Shown here one piece after another: positions 1 to 8,183 of a DNA stretch of 32,257 bases; position 1 is the stretch's first letter, and every line of letters starts with the position of its first letter. A program made the translations under genes and the position numbers. Below the pieces are notes generated by a model. The model was not told the DNA's origin. It searched no databases and saw only the letters and a program-made list of their open reading frames with translations. The stretch is from positions 1 to 32,257 of the forward strand of contig PGYD01000011.1 in the NCBI GenBank assembly GCA_002839495.1. The letters run 5' to 3'. This stretch comes from Planctomycetes bacterium HGW-Planctomycetes-1 (lineage in GTDB: Bacteria; Planctomycetota; Phycisphaerae; Sedimentisphaerales; UBA12454).

Positions 1-663
1 GACGGGATGAAATCCTTGTCGTTCATCAGGGCGAAATATAAAGACCTTGATGTCATTATCGCATCGACCGGATATACCGGCGCAAAAGTCAGCTTCGAGA
101 TTTTTGTTGAGCCGTCAAAGGCGGGGCAGCTTTGGGATTTAATTCTCGAAAAAGGAAAAAGTCTCGGCATCGTTCCCTGCGGTCTTGGTTCGAGGGACAG
201 CTTGCGAATCGAAGCGGGACTGCCTTTGTATGGGCACGAACTTGCGGGAGATTTTAATGTTTCGCCTTTCCAGGCGGGCTACGGCTGGGCGGTAAAACTG
301 CAGAAAGAAAAATTTATCGGCAAAGATGCGATTGCGAAAAAAGCAGAATTCGATACGGAAGTTGCCAGACTGAAATTCGACGGCGGCAAAGGCGTAAGGC
401 CCATCAGGCAATTGGACGGGATATTGAACAGCGACGGGATTTGCATCGGACAGGTTTTGAGCTGTGCAGGGGCGGGCGATAAACAAATCGCACTTGCCCT
501 GATTAAAAAAGAATATAATATCGTTGGCAAAGAGGTCGGGGTTTATTACCTTGCCAGAAACGCAGGGCATATTCAGCAGGGAAGAAAAGAAAAAATAACA
601 CTCGGCGACAAATTAACAGCCGATATTAAAGGACAGGCAGTCGAAAGATTCGAAAAATTTTAG
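1..663 (+). CDS. gcvT: Aminomethyltransferase (glycine cleavage T protein), 5'-truncated
   Basis: This is the C-terminal part of the T protein, which takes the aminomethyl group from lipoylated GcvH and makes ammonia and 5,10-methylene-tetrahydrofolate. The reading frame is open from base 1 with no convincing start, so the gene begins upstream; about 220 codons are present of a usual 360-370. The segments ASTGYTGAKVSFEIF and CGLGSRDSLRIEAGLPLYG match the folate-binding core of GcvT, and the later part matches the C-terminal barrel domain. It is followed 13 bases later by gcvH and then by both halves of the P protein, so the order is gcvT-gcvH-gcvPA-gcvPB in one operon. The lpd-encoded L protein is not in view. 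Assignment is secure. Confidence 0.95.
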   Translation, partial: DGMKSLSFIRAKYKDLDVIIASTGYTGAKVSFEIFVEPSKAGQLWDLILEKGKSLGIVPCGLGSRDSLRIEAGLPLYGHELAGDFNVSPFQAGYGWAVKLQKEKFIGKDAIAKKAEFDTEVARLKFDGGKGVRPIRQLDGILNSDGICIGQVLSCAGAGDKQIALALIKKEYNIVGKEVGVYYLARNAGHIQQGRKEKITLGDKLTADIKGQAVERFEKF

Positions 664-676
664 AATGGAGTCGAGT

Positions 677-1054
677 ATGGTACCGGAAAATTTACTTTAT
701 ACGAAAGACCACGAATGGGCGGATATTAAAGGCGATACAGCAACGGTCGGCATAGCCGATTATGCTCAGCAGTCGCTTGGCGAGATTACGTTTGTCGAAC
801 TGCCGGCTGCGGGCAAACAATTAAATGTGCACGATGTCGCGGCGGCGGTGGAAAGCTCCAAGGCTGCGAGCGATATTTACAGTCCGCTTGCCGGGCAGGT
901 TGCGGAAGTTAATGACGAACTTTCGGCAAAGCCTGAACTTGTCAACGAGGACTGCTATAAGACGGGCTGGATTTTCAAACTGAAAGTTTCGGCACCGGAC
1001 ACGAAACATCTTATGAACGCAGAGCAGTACGAAGAATATCTTAAAACAATTTAG
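677..1054 (+). CDS. gcvH: Glycine cleavage system H protein
   Basis: GcvH is the lipoyl carrier that shuttles the aminomethyl intermediate between the P, T and L proteins. The lipoylation site lies in the segment VESSKAASDIYSP; the lysine is residue 62 when counted from the start used here. The ORF could begin at an ATG at 665, but GGAG at 667-670 stands six bases before the ATG at 677, which favours 677 (125 residues, a normal H-protein length). The N-terminal YTKDHEW motif is typical of the family. The gene lies between gcvT and gcvPA with spacers of about 12 bases, consistent with one transcript. Confidence 0.95.
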   Translation: MVPENLLYTKDHEWADIKGDTATVGIADYAQQSLGEITFVELPAAGKQLNVHDVAAAVESSKAASDIYSPLAGQVAEVNDELSAKPELVNEDCYKTGWIFKLKVSAPDTKHLMNAEQYEEYLKTI

Positions 1055-1066
1055 CCTGAGATTAAA

Positions 1067-2398
1067 ATGCCTTTTATAGCAAACACGCCAGCCCAGCAGA
1101 AACAGATGCTTAAGGAAATCGGTCTTTCGGCAGAGGGGCTGTTCGCCGATATTCCGAAAGAATTTCTGAAAAATGATTTTAATCTGCCTGCGGGAATGAG
1201 CGAATTCGAGGTTCGCAATCGTCTGGCATCGCTGGCGGGCAAAAATTATATCGACTTAACCTGTTTCCTCGGCGGCGGATTTTACGACCATTTCATACCG
1301 GCGGCGGTTTACGCGATTGTAAGCAGAAGCGAATTTTATACCGCTTATACGCCTTATCAGCCGGAAATTTCGCAGGGTACTTTGCAGGCGATTTTCGAAT
1401 ATCAGTCTCTTGTTTGCAGGCTCACCGAAATGGAGGCGGCAAACGCATCGCTATACGACGGCGGGACGGCTTTGTACGAGGCGATGATGATGGCGCTGCG
1501 GGTTACAGGCAGAAATAAAATCCTTATCGACGACAGCGTTAATCCGATTTACCGCGTAATGCTCCAATCTTATACGAAAAATCTAAGTATCGAGCTTGAA
1601 CAGACAAAAAACCAAGAAGGTCTTATTAATAGAAAACAGCTTTTAAACAAACTCGATGATAATACGGCGGCGGTGATTTTGCAGAATCCGAATTTCTTCG
1701 GGTGCGTTGACGATTTTACGGATATTGCCGAGGCCGCCCATAAAAAAGGTGCACTCTTAATTATTTCCTGTTATCCGATTTCGCTGGGGATTTTAAAAAC
1801 GCCCGGCGCGATGGGAGCCGATATCGTTGTCGGCGAAGGGCAGAGCCTCGGACTGCCGATGAATTTCGGAGGGCCATATCTGGGATTTATGGCGACGAAA
1901 AAAGATTATGTGCGGAAAATGCCCGGCCGAATTGTCGGCAGAACAAAAGACAATCAGGGCAGATGCGGTTTTGTCCTAACTCTGCAGGCGCGCGAACAGC
2001 ACATTCGGCGCGATAAAGCGACATCGAATATCTGTTCCAACGAAGCGCTCTGTGCGCTGACGGCTCTTGTATATATGTCGCTGCTCGGTAAAGAGGGTTT
2101 GAAAGAAACGGCTCAGTTGTGCGCCGACAAGGCGAGCTACGCCTGGCAGAAATTAACTTCGATTAAAGGCGTAAAGCCTCGTTTCGGGGCGAAGTGGTTT
2201 TACAACGAATTTGTTATTGATTTGCCGACCAACGCCGCCGAGACGGCAGGCAAACTGATTGAAAAAGGTTTCGCGGCAGGCTTTCCGCTGAGCAGATATT
2301 ACGAAGGAATGGAAAATTCGCTGCTTATCGCCGTTACAGAAAAACGAACCAAACAGCAAATCGGTATGCTGGCTGAATCACTGGAAGCCGTGCTATGA
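1067..2398 (+). CDS. gcvPA: Glycine dehydrogenase (decarboxylating) subunit 1
   Basis: This is the N-terminal half of the split P protein, the PLP enzyme that decarboxylates glycine and loads the aminomethyl group onto GcvH. At 443 residues it has the normal length for GcvPA. Family segments include LGGGFYDHFIPAAV near residue 67, GLPMNFGGPYLGFMA and GRTKDNQGRCGFVLTLQ. The PLP-binding lysine is on the partner subunit. The ATG at 1067 has only a weak ribosome-binding site (GAGAT), which would fit translational coupling to gcvH 12 bases upstream. A 61-base gap holding a repeat-like sequence separates it from gcvPB. Confidence 0.95.
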   Translation: MPFIANTPAQQKQMLKEIGLSAEGLFADIPKEFLKNDFNLPAGMSEFEVRNRLASLAGKNYIDLTCFLGGGFYDHFIPAAVYAIVSRSEFYTAYTPYQPEISQGTLQAIFEYQSLVCRLTEMEAANASLYDGGTALYEAMMMALRVTGRNKILIDDSVNPIYRVMLQSYTKNLSIELEQTKNQEGLINRKQLLNKLDDNTAAVILQNPNFFGCVDDFTDIAEAAHKKGALLIISCYPISLGILKTPGAMGADIVVGEGQSLGLPMNFGGPYLGFMATKKDYVRKMPGRIVGRTKDNQGRCGFVLTLQAREQHIRRDKATSNICSNEALCALTALVYMSLLGKEGLKETAQLCADKASYAWQKLTSIKGVKPRFGAKWFYNEFVIDLPTNAAETAGKLIEKGFAAGFPLSRYYEGMENSLLIAVTEKRTKQQIGMLAESLEAVL

Positions 2399-2401
2399 AA
2401 A

Positions 2402-2440
2402 TTGTCATTCTGAACGAAGCGCAGCGCAGTGAAGAATCTC
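2402..2440. repeat. Repeat-like spacer between gcvPA and gcvPB
   Basis: The 61-base gap between the two P-protein genes begins with GTCATTCTGAACGAAGCG followed by CAGCGCAGTGAAGAATCTC. From memory, closely similar intergenic sequences recur in many unrelated environmental bacterial genomes; I could not search for copies. It starts four bases after the gcvPA stop and ends just before the gcvPB ribosome-binding site (AAGAAGGT), so it sits inside the operon without disturbing translation signals. No second copy was seen in this window. Confidence 0.4.
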
Positions 2441-2459
2441 GTTTGAAAGAAGGTGCGGG

Positions 2460-3905
2460 ATGAAACTGATATTTGATAAAAGTGTGCAGGGACGCAAAGG
2501 TGTAATGCCGCCGATGAGCGATGTGCCGACTACAATTCATATAAAGAAAGAATTTTTGAGAAATTCAGACGCGGCCTTGCCTGAATTGAGCGAGCTCGAC
2601 GTTGTCAGACATTTTACGGAACTGTCGCGGCGGAATTTCGGAGTCGATACGAATTTCTATCCGCTCGGCTCGTGCACGATGAAATATAACCCCAAAGTCG
2701 CTGAGAGAATCGCCTCTTATCCGGGCTTTGCTCATCTTCATCCTCTTATGCCGCAGTTGAGAATAGGCGGGTTATTGACGCAGGGTGCGCTGGAAGTTTT
2801 ATACGATATGGATAAATTCCTTTGCGAAATAACGGCGATGGCGGGCTTTACGATGCAGCCGATGGCGGGTGCGCACGGGGAACTGACAGGCATTATGATT
2901 ATGGCCGCCTATCATCGCGACAAAGGCAATAAAAAAACTACGATTCTAATTCCCGACAGCGCACACGGCACAAATCCGGCAAGCGCAGCAATCGCAGGAT
3001 ATAAAGTCGTCTGTGTGCCGTCCGATAAGGACGGTATGATGGATGTTCAGGAATTGAAAAAATTGGTCAATTCCGAAACGGCGGGTCTGATGCTGACTTG
3101 TCCGAATACGCTCGGCATTTTTGAAAAGAATATCAAACAAATCTGCGAAATTATTCATTCCGTTGACGGCCTTTGCTATTATGACGGCGCCAATCTCAAC
3201 GCGATTGTCGGCAAGGCGAGGCCGGGCGATTTCGGATTCGATATCGTACATCTGAATCTGCATAAAACATTCGCTACGCCTCACGGCGGGGGCGGGCCGG
3301 GGGCTGGGCCGGTCGGAGTTGTCGAAAAACTGCTCGACTTTCTGCCCGTCTCGCTCGTCGTTAAAAGAGACGACGGGACTTTCGCGCTTGAATACGACAA
3401 ACCAAAATCCATCGGATACATCGCACCGTTTTACGGCAATTTTGCGATAATCCTGCGGGCTTATGTCTATATCCTTCTGCTCGGAAAAGACGGCTTAAAA
3501 CGCGTCGCCGAAAACGCGGTTTTGAACGCAAATTACATAAAGGAAAAACTCAAGGCTTATTACGATTTGCCATACGGCCAAGTATGCAAACACGAATGCG
3601 TCTTCAGCGCATCGAAACAAATCGAAAACGGCATTCACGCAATCGACATAGCAAAGGGATTAATCGACAGAGGATTCCATCCGCCGACCGTGTATTTCCC
3701 GACGATTGTAAAAGAATCGATAATGATTGAACCGACCGAGACCGAAAGCAAAGAAACGCTCGATGCGTTTATCGAGACGATGATTGAACTTGCGAAAATC
3801 GCAGAGGACAAACCGGAAAAACTCAAGGCCGCCCCGATTACCACACCCGTCGGCAGACTGGACGAGACAGCAGCTGCTAAAAACGTCGATATAGCGGAAC
3901 TGTAG
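2460..3905 (+). CDS. gcvPB: Glycine dehydrogenase (decarboxylating) subunit 2
   Basis: This is the C-terminal, PLP-binding half of the split P protein. The segment NLHKTFATPHGGGGPGAG holds the PLP lysine at residue 269 with its glycine-rich loop. FYPLGSCTMKYNPK and MAGFTMQPMAGAHGELTG are further family hallmarks. The length of 481 residues is normal for GcvPB. AAGAAGGT precedes the ATG by about six bases. It pairs with gcvPA to make the heterotetrameric P protein and is the last gene of the operon. No clear terminator follows. The C-terminal 30 or so residues are lysine- and alanine-rich and probably not catalytic. Confidence 0.96.
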   Translation: MKLIFDKSVQGRKGVMPPMSDVPTTIHIKKEFLRNSDAALPELSELDVVRHFTELSRRNFGVDTNFYPLGSCTMKYNPKVAERIASYPGFAHLHPLMPQLRIGGLLTQGALEVLYDMDKFLCEITAMAGFTMQPMAGAHGELTGIMIMAAYHRDKGNKKTTILIPDSAHGTNPASAAIAGYKVVCVPSDKDGMMDVQELKKLVNSETAGLMLTCPNTLGIFEKNIKQICEIIHSVDGLCYYDGANLNAIVGKARPGDFGFDIVHLNLHKTFATPHGGGGPGAGPVGVVEKLLDFLPVSLVVKRDDGTFALEYDKPKSIGYIAPFYGNFAIILRAYVYILLLGKDGLKRVAENAVLNANYIKEKLKAYYDLPYGQVCKHECVFSASKQIENGIHAIDIAKGLIDRGFHPPTVYFPTIVKESIMIEPTETESKETLDAFIETMIELAKIAEDKPEKLKAAPITTPVGRLDETAAAKNVDIAEL

Positions 3906-4138
3906 GAAAAGAATACAGAAACCTGGATTCAGAATAAAAATCCGAAGCACTAAATTCGAAATAACTTAAACGTCGAATAATGAACCGCCCCGCCATTCCG
4001 CGTGAGGTGGATAAAAAGGGGGTGAATTTCACATCCAGTGGGGTAAGCATTTCTCGTGTTGAAATTCCATTAACATTCGAACAAATAATCTGGTAAAATA
4101 CTTTTATTATGTGTATATCTGCAAATGGAAATTAGACG
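3906..4138. other. Spacer with degenerate repeat-like text
   Basis: No gene is supported here. The first part (about 3920-3975) alternates short runs such as AATCCGAAGCAC and AATTCGAAAT, like decayed copies of a simple interspersed unit. From 3985 to 4065 there is a G-rich stretch including the near-palindrome GTGAATTTCAC (4023-4033) and a related TTGAAATTCC at 4059-4068. I could not identify this stretch; it may be mobile-element debris. The last 70 bases hold the promoter for the next gene. Confidence 0.4.
4070..4099 (+). promoter_or_regulatory. Sigma-70-type promoter of the UvrC-like gene
   Basis: TTAACA (4070-4075) and TAAAAT (4094-4099) are separated by 18 bases, and TGG directly precedes the -10, giving an extended -10. 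The predicted start is about 30 bases before the ATG at 4139. Assigned from consensus only. Confidence 0.5.
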
Positions 4139-5248
4139 ATGAGTAATTTGCTGCAAGAGATATTTGAGAATTGTGTTTTGCCAGACAACGATTTTCAAAA
4201 TCTGCCGAGTACGGCAGGTTTTGTTCTTTTCGCAGACAGCCAAAACAAACCCATAACACTTCTAACAACAGCTAATATCAAAAGGACGGCAAAGACCAAA
4301 CTCGCTGAGAAAATAGAGGTCGGCAAAAGAGCGGACCTGAAAAGCATTACGGCAAAGATTTATTACTCCCCCTGCCGGTGCAAATTCCGGCTGGCGATAA
4401 AATACTACGACGCCATCAGGAAAATATTCGGAGAAAATTATAAAGAGCATATAAAACTGGTTCTGCCGTGGTTTATCAAAATAGATTTGGGCGAGAAAAT
4501 TCCGTCTTTTTCAATTACCAAAAAACTAACGCTTAAAATAGGAGAAGAAATCATCGGGCCTTTCGTTTCTCAAAGAGCGGCGACAGCCTTTCTAAAAACG
4601 CTCGAAGATGCCTTCAGGCTTTGCAAGAGGAACGATATTGTAAATAATCCCGCTCTGGCGCAAAGCTGTCCGTACCTGCAGATGGACGCCTGCGCGGGAG
4701 TCTGCGGCGATAAAATCGACACAGCAGATTACAAAAGTTTATTAAGAGAGGCTTTCGAGGCGGGCTGCAAGCCGAGGGAGGCAATAGAAAAATTTCAAAC
4801 CCAAATGCAAACGGCATCTAAAGAACTGGATTTTGAAAAGGCGGCCCAATTAAAGAAAAAAATAGAAAAACTCTCCGCTTTGAAAAAACAGAGTTATCGA
4901 TGGACAGAGGATTTGAAAAAATTAAAAATCGTTCATATAGATAAATCCGTAAAGGTCAGGCCGGAAGGGACTAAAAAGAAGGTGCAGTTGTATGCGGTTT
5001 TTGTAATCGATTTTTTCAATATAAATGACCTCGGCGATTTTGCGATGGATGAGCCTGATTTAATTTACGAGGCTATCAATAAAAATCTCGGCACTTCCCC
5101 GCAAAATGTTTCCGATGAAATGATTGAGCGATTTTCGCTCGTGTCGTATTTTCTCTATCGCAGCAAGCCGACGGGGTTGTGGATAAATGCAAGTGAAGGG
5201 TTCGATAAACACAACCTTTTGGAACCCCTTGATAAATCAAGGGGCTAA
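4139..5248 (+). CDS. UvrC-like protein with degenerate GIY-YIG region and UVR motif, no C-terminal nuclease
   Basis: The protein (369 residues) resembles the first two thirds of UvrC, the incision subunit of nucleotide excision repair. Near residues 25-55, STAGFVLFADSQNKPITLL stands where UvrC has GVY...YVGK, but the tyrosines, glycine and lysine expected of a GIY-YIG nuclease are missing. The middle part (about 175-200) reads SCPYLQMDACAGVCG, matching the cysteine region of UvrC. Residues 222-250 (KELDFEKAAQLKKKIEKL) form a UVR motif, the UvrB-contacting helical hairpin. The RNase-H-like nuclease and HhH domains of UvrC are absent. It is probably not a nuclease; a binding or regulatory partner in repair is possible but unproven. 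The ORF ends inside a 20-base palindrome. It has its own promoter. Confidence 0.75.
   Translation: MSNLLQEIFENCVLPDNDFQNLPSTAGFVLFADSQNKPITLLTTANIKRTAKTKLAEKIEVGKRADLKSITAKIYYSPCRCKFRLAIKYYDAIRKIFGENYKEHIKLVLPWFIKIDLGEKIPSFSITKKLTLKIGEEIIGPFVSQRAATAFLKTLEDAFRLCKRNDIVNNPALAQSCPYLQMDACAGVCGDKIDTADYKSLLREAFEAGCKPREAIEKFQTQMQTASKELDFEKAAQLKKKIEKLSALKKQSYRWTEDLKKLKIVHIDKSVKVRPEGTKKKVQLYAVFVIDFFNINDLGDFAMDEPDLIYEAINKNLGTSPQNVSDEMIERFSLVSYFLYRSKPTGLWINASEGFDKHNLLEPLDKSRG
5225..5244. repeat. 20-base palindrome over the stop region of the UvrC-like ORF
   Basis: CCCCTTGAT-AA-ATCAAGGGG is a perfect 9-bp inverted repeat with a 2-base centre. It encodes the final residues EPLDKSRG and ends two bases before the stop codon. 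No T-run follows, so it is not a standard terminator. It may limit read-through or mRNA decay, or be a small palindromic insertion. Confidence 0.6.
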
Positions 5249-5259
5249 ATACTATAATC

Positions 5260-5287
5260 TTGACTGAATGGCAGGTTTGATTATAAT
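5260..5287 (+). promoter_or_regulatory. Sigma-70-type promoter of glnS
   Basis: TTGACT (5260-5265) and TATAAT (5282-5287) are 16 bases apart, close to consensus. The predicted start is about 32 bases upstream of the glnS ATG, so glnS appears to be transcribed independently of the preceding gene. Confidence 0.7.
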
Positions 5288-5326
5288 GTTTGGCTGATTG
5301 TAAGACATTAAAGAATAAAGGTTTAT

Positions 5327-7015
5327 ATGGCTTTGGAAAATAAAGGACAGCAGAAACTTGATTTTGTGCGGCAGATTGTCGCTGACGACTGCAAGAGCGG
5401 CAAATGGGACGGCAGGGTTGTAACGAGATTTCCGCCCGAGCCGAACGGCTATCTGCATATCGGACACGCGAAGAGTATCTGTCTTAATTTCGGAATAGCG
5501 GCTGAGTTCGGCGGGAAATGCCATCTGCGGTTCGACGATACCAATCCGGAAAAGGAAGAGCAGGAATACGTCGATTCGATTATCGAAGATGTAAAATGGC
5601 TCGGCTGGGACTGGAGCGAGAATCTGTTCTTCGGGTCGGATTATTTTCAGCAGATGTACGATTGGGCGGTCGAGCTGGTGAAAAAAGGCAAGGCTTATGT
5701 CTGCGACCTGACGGCTGAGCAAACCAGAGAATACCGTGGCGGAGTAGAGGGAGGCAAAGACAGTCCATACCGCAACCGCAGCGTTGAGGAAAATCTCGAT
5801 CTGCTTGAGAGGATGCGAAAGGGAGAATTTCCGGACGGGACAAAAACGCTTCGCGCAAAAATCGATATGGCTCATCCAAACTTTAATTTGCGCGACCCTC
5901 TGATGTACCGGATTGTTCACGCATCGCATCACCGCACGGGCGACAAATGGTGCATTTATCCGATGTACGACTGGGCACACGGGTTGGAAGACTCAATTGA
6001 AAAGATTACACATTCAATATGCACGCTCGAATTTGAAAATCACCGGCCTTTGTACGACTGGTTTCTTAATGAGCTTGGGATTTATCATCCGCAGCAGATT
6101 GAATTCGCACGGTTAAATCTTACATATACGGTTATGAGCAAGCGAAAGCTGCTCAAGCTCGTGCAGGACAAATTGGTTGCCGGCTGGGACGACCCGCGGA
6201 TGCCGACGATTTGCGGAATGAGACGGCGGGGATATTCGCCGCAGGCAATAAGAAATTTCTGTACGAAAATCAGCGTAAATAAATTCAACAGTACAATCGA
6301 TTTCGCCCTGCTGGAGCATTGTCTTCGCGAAGATTTGAATAAAACTTCGCCTCGCGTAATGGCGGTGCTTAATCCGCTGAAAGTTGTGATTGAAAATTAT
6401 CCCGAAGGAAAGGTCGAAACTCTCGATGCGATAAATAATCCGGAAGATGCGGCGGCAGGGACAAGACAGGTTCCGTTCTCGAGAGAAATTTATATCGAGC
6501 GGGACGATTTTATGGAGGATGCTCCGAAAAAATTCTTCCGGCTTGCTCCCGGCAGAGAAGTTCGGCTGCGGTACGCGTATTTTATTACCTGCACAAATGT
6601 AATAAAGGATTCGGCTGGAAATATTACAGAGCTGCGATGTACTTACGACCCTGCGACGCGGGGCGGAGATTCGCCGGACGGCAGAAAGGTCAAATCAACA
6701 CTTCACTGGATTTGTGCCAAAAACGCAATTGACGCAGAGGCGAGACTTTACGAACATCTATTTACAAAGGAAAATCCGGACGATGTCGAGGAAGGAAAAG
6801 ATTTTACGGCATATCTTAATCCGAATTCACTAACGAAACTGACGGGGTGCAAGGTCGAGCCTTATCTGAAAGACGCAAAGGCTTTAAGTCGCTGGCAGTT
6901 CGAGAGGTTAGGCTATTTCTGCGTCGATACGGACAGCAAATCCGATAAGTTGATTTTCAACCGCACGGCAACGCTCCGCGATGAGTGGGCGAAAATAAAG
7001 GGTAGCGGAAAATAG
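5327..7015 (+). CDS. glnS: Glutaminyl-tRNA synthetase
   Basis: A class I aminoacyl-tRNA synthetase that charges tRNA-Gln with glutamine. [17 protein letters not shown] carries the HIGH signature at residues 44-47, and VMSKRKL near residue 269 is the KMSKS-type loop. [16 protein letters not shown] is a GlnRS family segment. WGD-like and [15 protein letters not shown] segments and the C-terminal anticodon-binding barrels are present. The length of 562 residues is typical of bacterial GlnRS. Having GlnRS suggests direct charging of Gln-tRNA, though amidotransferase genes elsewhere cannot be excluded. It has its own promoter and a terminator at 7303-7327. Confidence 0.97.
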   Translation: MALENKGQQKLDFVRQIVADDCKSGKWDGRVVTRFPPEPNGYLHIGHAKSICLNFGIAAEFGGKCHLRFDDTNPEKEEQEYVDSIIEDVKWLGWDWSENLFFGSDYFQQMYDWAVELVKKGKAYVCDLTAEQTREYRGGVEGGKDSPYRNRSVEENLDLLERMRKGEFPDGTKTLRAKIDMAHPNFNLRDPLMYRIVHASHHRTGDKWCIYPMYDWAHGLEDSIEKITHSICTLEFENHRPLYDWFLNELGIYHPQQIEFARLNLTYTVMSKRKLLKLVQDKLVAGWDDPRMPTICGMRRRGYSPQAIRNFCTKISVNKFNSTIDFALLEHCLREDLNKTSPRVMAVLNPLKVVIENYPEGKVETLDAINNPEDAAAGTRQVPFSREIYIERDDFMEDAPKKFFRLAPGREVRLRYAYFITCTNVIKDSAGNITELRCTYDPATRGGDSPDGRKVKSTLHWICAKNAIDAEARLYEHLFTKENPDDVEEGKDFTAYLNPNSLTKLTGCKVEPYLKDAKALSRWQFERLGYFCVDTDSKSDKLIFNRTATLRDEWAKIKGSGK

Positions 7016-7302
7016 TTACAAGCCACAGAGCGGCTGTGTTTAATTTCAAGGATTTTTTAGAATTATTTCTTCCGTCCATAACGTCTGATTCCTTATCATC
7101 GTATTTAGGAGTCCGTGGCGGATAATAAAGGAAATCAGGGCGGATATTGATATTGAATTTGTCAGATTATCGCCGATTATGTTAGATTGGGTTGGCCCTG
7201 ATTATATAACGCGTGATGAACTTGACCTAAGGGGGTACGATGTACCCTGTTTCCCCTAATCGTTGAATTTGCAGAAATAGCGGGGTTATTATAAGACTTT
7301 GG
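7016..7302. other. Convergent spacer between glnS and ymdB
   Basis: No ORF is supported over this stretch. AGCCACAGAG at 7021-7030 is identical to the outer ten bases of the inverted repeat at 24537 and may be a remnant of the same family; it also forms a small hairpin with CTGTG at 7034-7038. A perfect hairpin GGGTAC-GAT-GTACCC lies at 7233-7247. The rest is unremarkable AT-rich sequence. Confidence 0.5.
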
Positions 7303-7327
7303 GCATAAAGCGGTTATGCTCTTTTTT
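7303..7327 (+). terminator. Terminator downstream of glnS
   Basis: GCATAA-AGCGG-TTATGC (7303-7319) is followed by TCTTTTTT. The stem is short and AT-rich but the T-run is good. It lies just before the stop codon of the convergent ymdB gene. Confidence 0.55.
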
Positions 7328-8179
7328 CTATTCGAAATCGCTGTTGTAATCCGGCTTGCCGTCATCGCTGTCATATCCGGTTGAATCGGAATCCTGGTCT
7401 TTAACTTCGAGCCGGCTGATATTGTCGGCCTTTTTTGTATTGCTGTCAATCGACACCACGATGCCGTTGAGTCTTAAATCCTCGGTTGCGATTTCAAATG
7501 GGCAGGGCATTCGTGTTCTGAAATTTTTAATGACGGATTCGATTCTTCTGCCGAGCACCGAATGATGGGCGCCGGTCATTCCGATATCCGTTATGTACGC
7601 TGTGCCTTTCGGCAGGATTTTTTCATCGGCTGTAACAACGTGCGTATGCGTTCCGAATACACAGCTTACTCTGCCGTCGAGGTAATAACCCATCGAGACT
7701 TTTTCACTCGTCGCCTCAGCGTGCATCTCGACGATGACAACATCTGCCTGCTGCGTTAATTTCGGCAGGATTGCGTCGATGCAGTCGTAAGGATTGTCGG
7801 CAGGCTTCATAAATATTCTGCCGATAAGCGGCACAACGGCCACAACCGGCCCTTTGGCGGTTTTGTATAACGCGAAATCTTTGCCGGCGGCGTGGGCTGA
7901 AAGGTTTGCCGGCCTCGCTATATTATCATTGTTCTCCAGTACGGTGATTATATCTTTCTTTTTGAATACGTGGTCGCCCAGCGTAATAAGATGAACGCCG
8001 TATTTCAGGAGTTTGTCGTAAATCTGATATGTAAGGCCCGAACCGCCCGCGGAGTTTTCCGCATTGGCGATAACGCAGTCTATATCGTGCTGCTTTACGA
8101 TTGCAGCAAGATTATTAGCCACGATTTTTTTGCCGGGCCTTCCGACAATATCACCGATACAAAGAATATTCAGCTTCAT
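7328..8179 (-). CDS. ymdB: YmdB-like metallophosphoesterase (TIGR00282 family)
   Basis: The protein has the metallophosphoesterase core: ILCIGDIVGRPG at the N-terminus, NAENSAGGSGLT near residue 40, GDHVFKK, and GTHTHVVTADE holding metal-ligand histidines. In Bacillus subtilis YmdB is a phosphodiesterase active on 2',3'-cAMP and affects biofilm genes; its role here is inferred only from the family. It follows rny by four bases on the same strand, the same pairing as in many bacteria. The family is usually near 260-265 residues; this one has 283, with an added acidic tail (about 262-283) rich in Asp and Ser such as DSDSTGYDSDDGKPDY. Confidence 0.9.
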   Translation of the reverse strand: MKLNILCIGDIVGRPGKKIVANNLAAIVKQHDIDCVIANAENSAGGSGLTYQIYDKLLKYGVHLITLGDHVFKKKDIITVLENNDNIARPANLSAHAAGKDFALYKTAKGPVVAVVPLIGRIFMKPADNPYDCIDAILPKLTQQADVVIVEMHAEATSEKVSMGYYLDGRVSCVFGTHTHVVTADEKILPKGTAYITDIGMTGAHHSVLGRRIESVIKNFRTRMPCPFEIATEDLRLNGIVVSIDSNTKKADNISRLEVKDQDSDSTGYDSDDGKPDYNSDFE

Positions 8180-8183
8180 TTTT

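Noticed and set aside
5252-5980. 242-codon minus-strand ORF opposite glnS
   Set aside because: Fully explained as the antisense frame of glnS; no recognisable domain.
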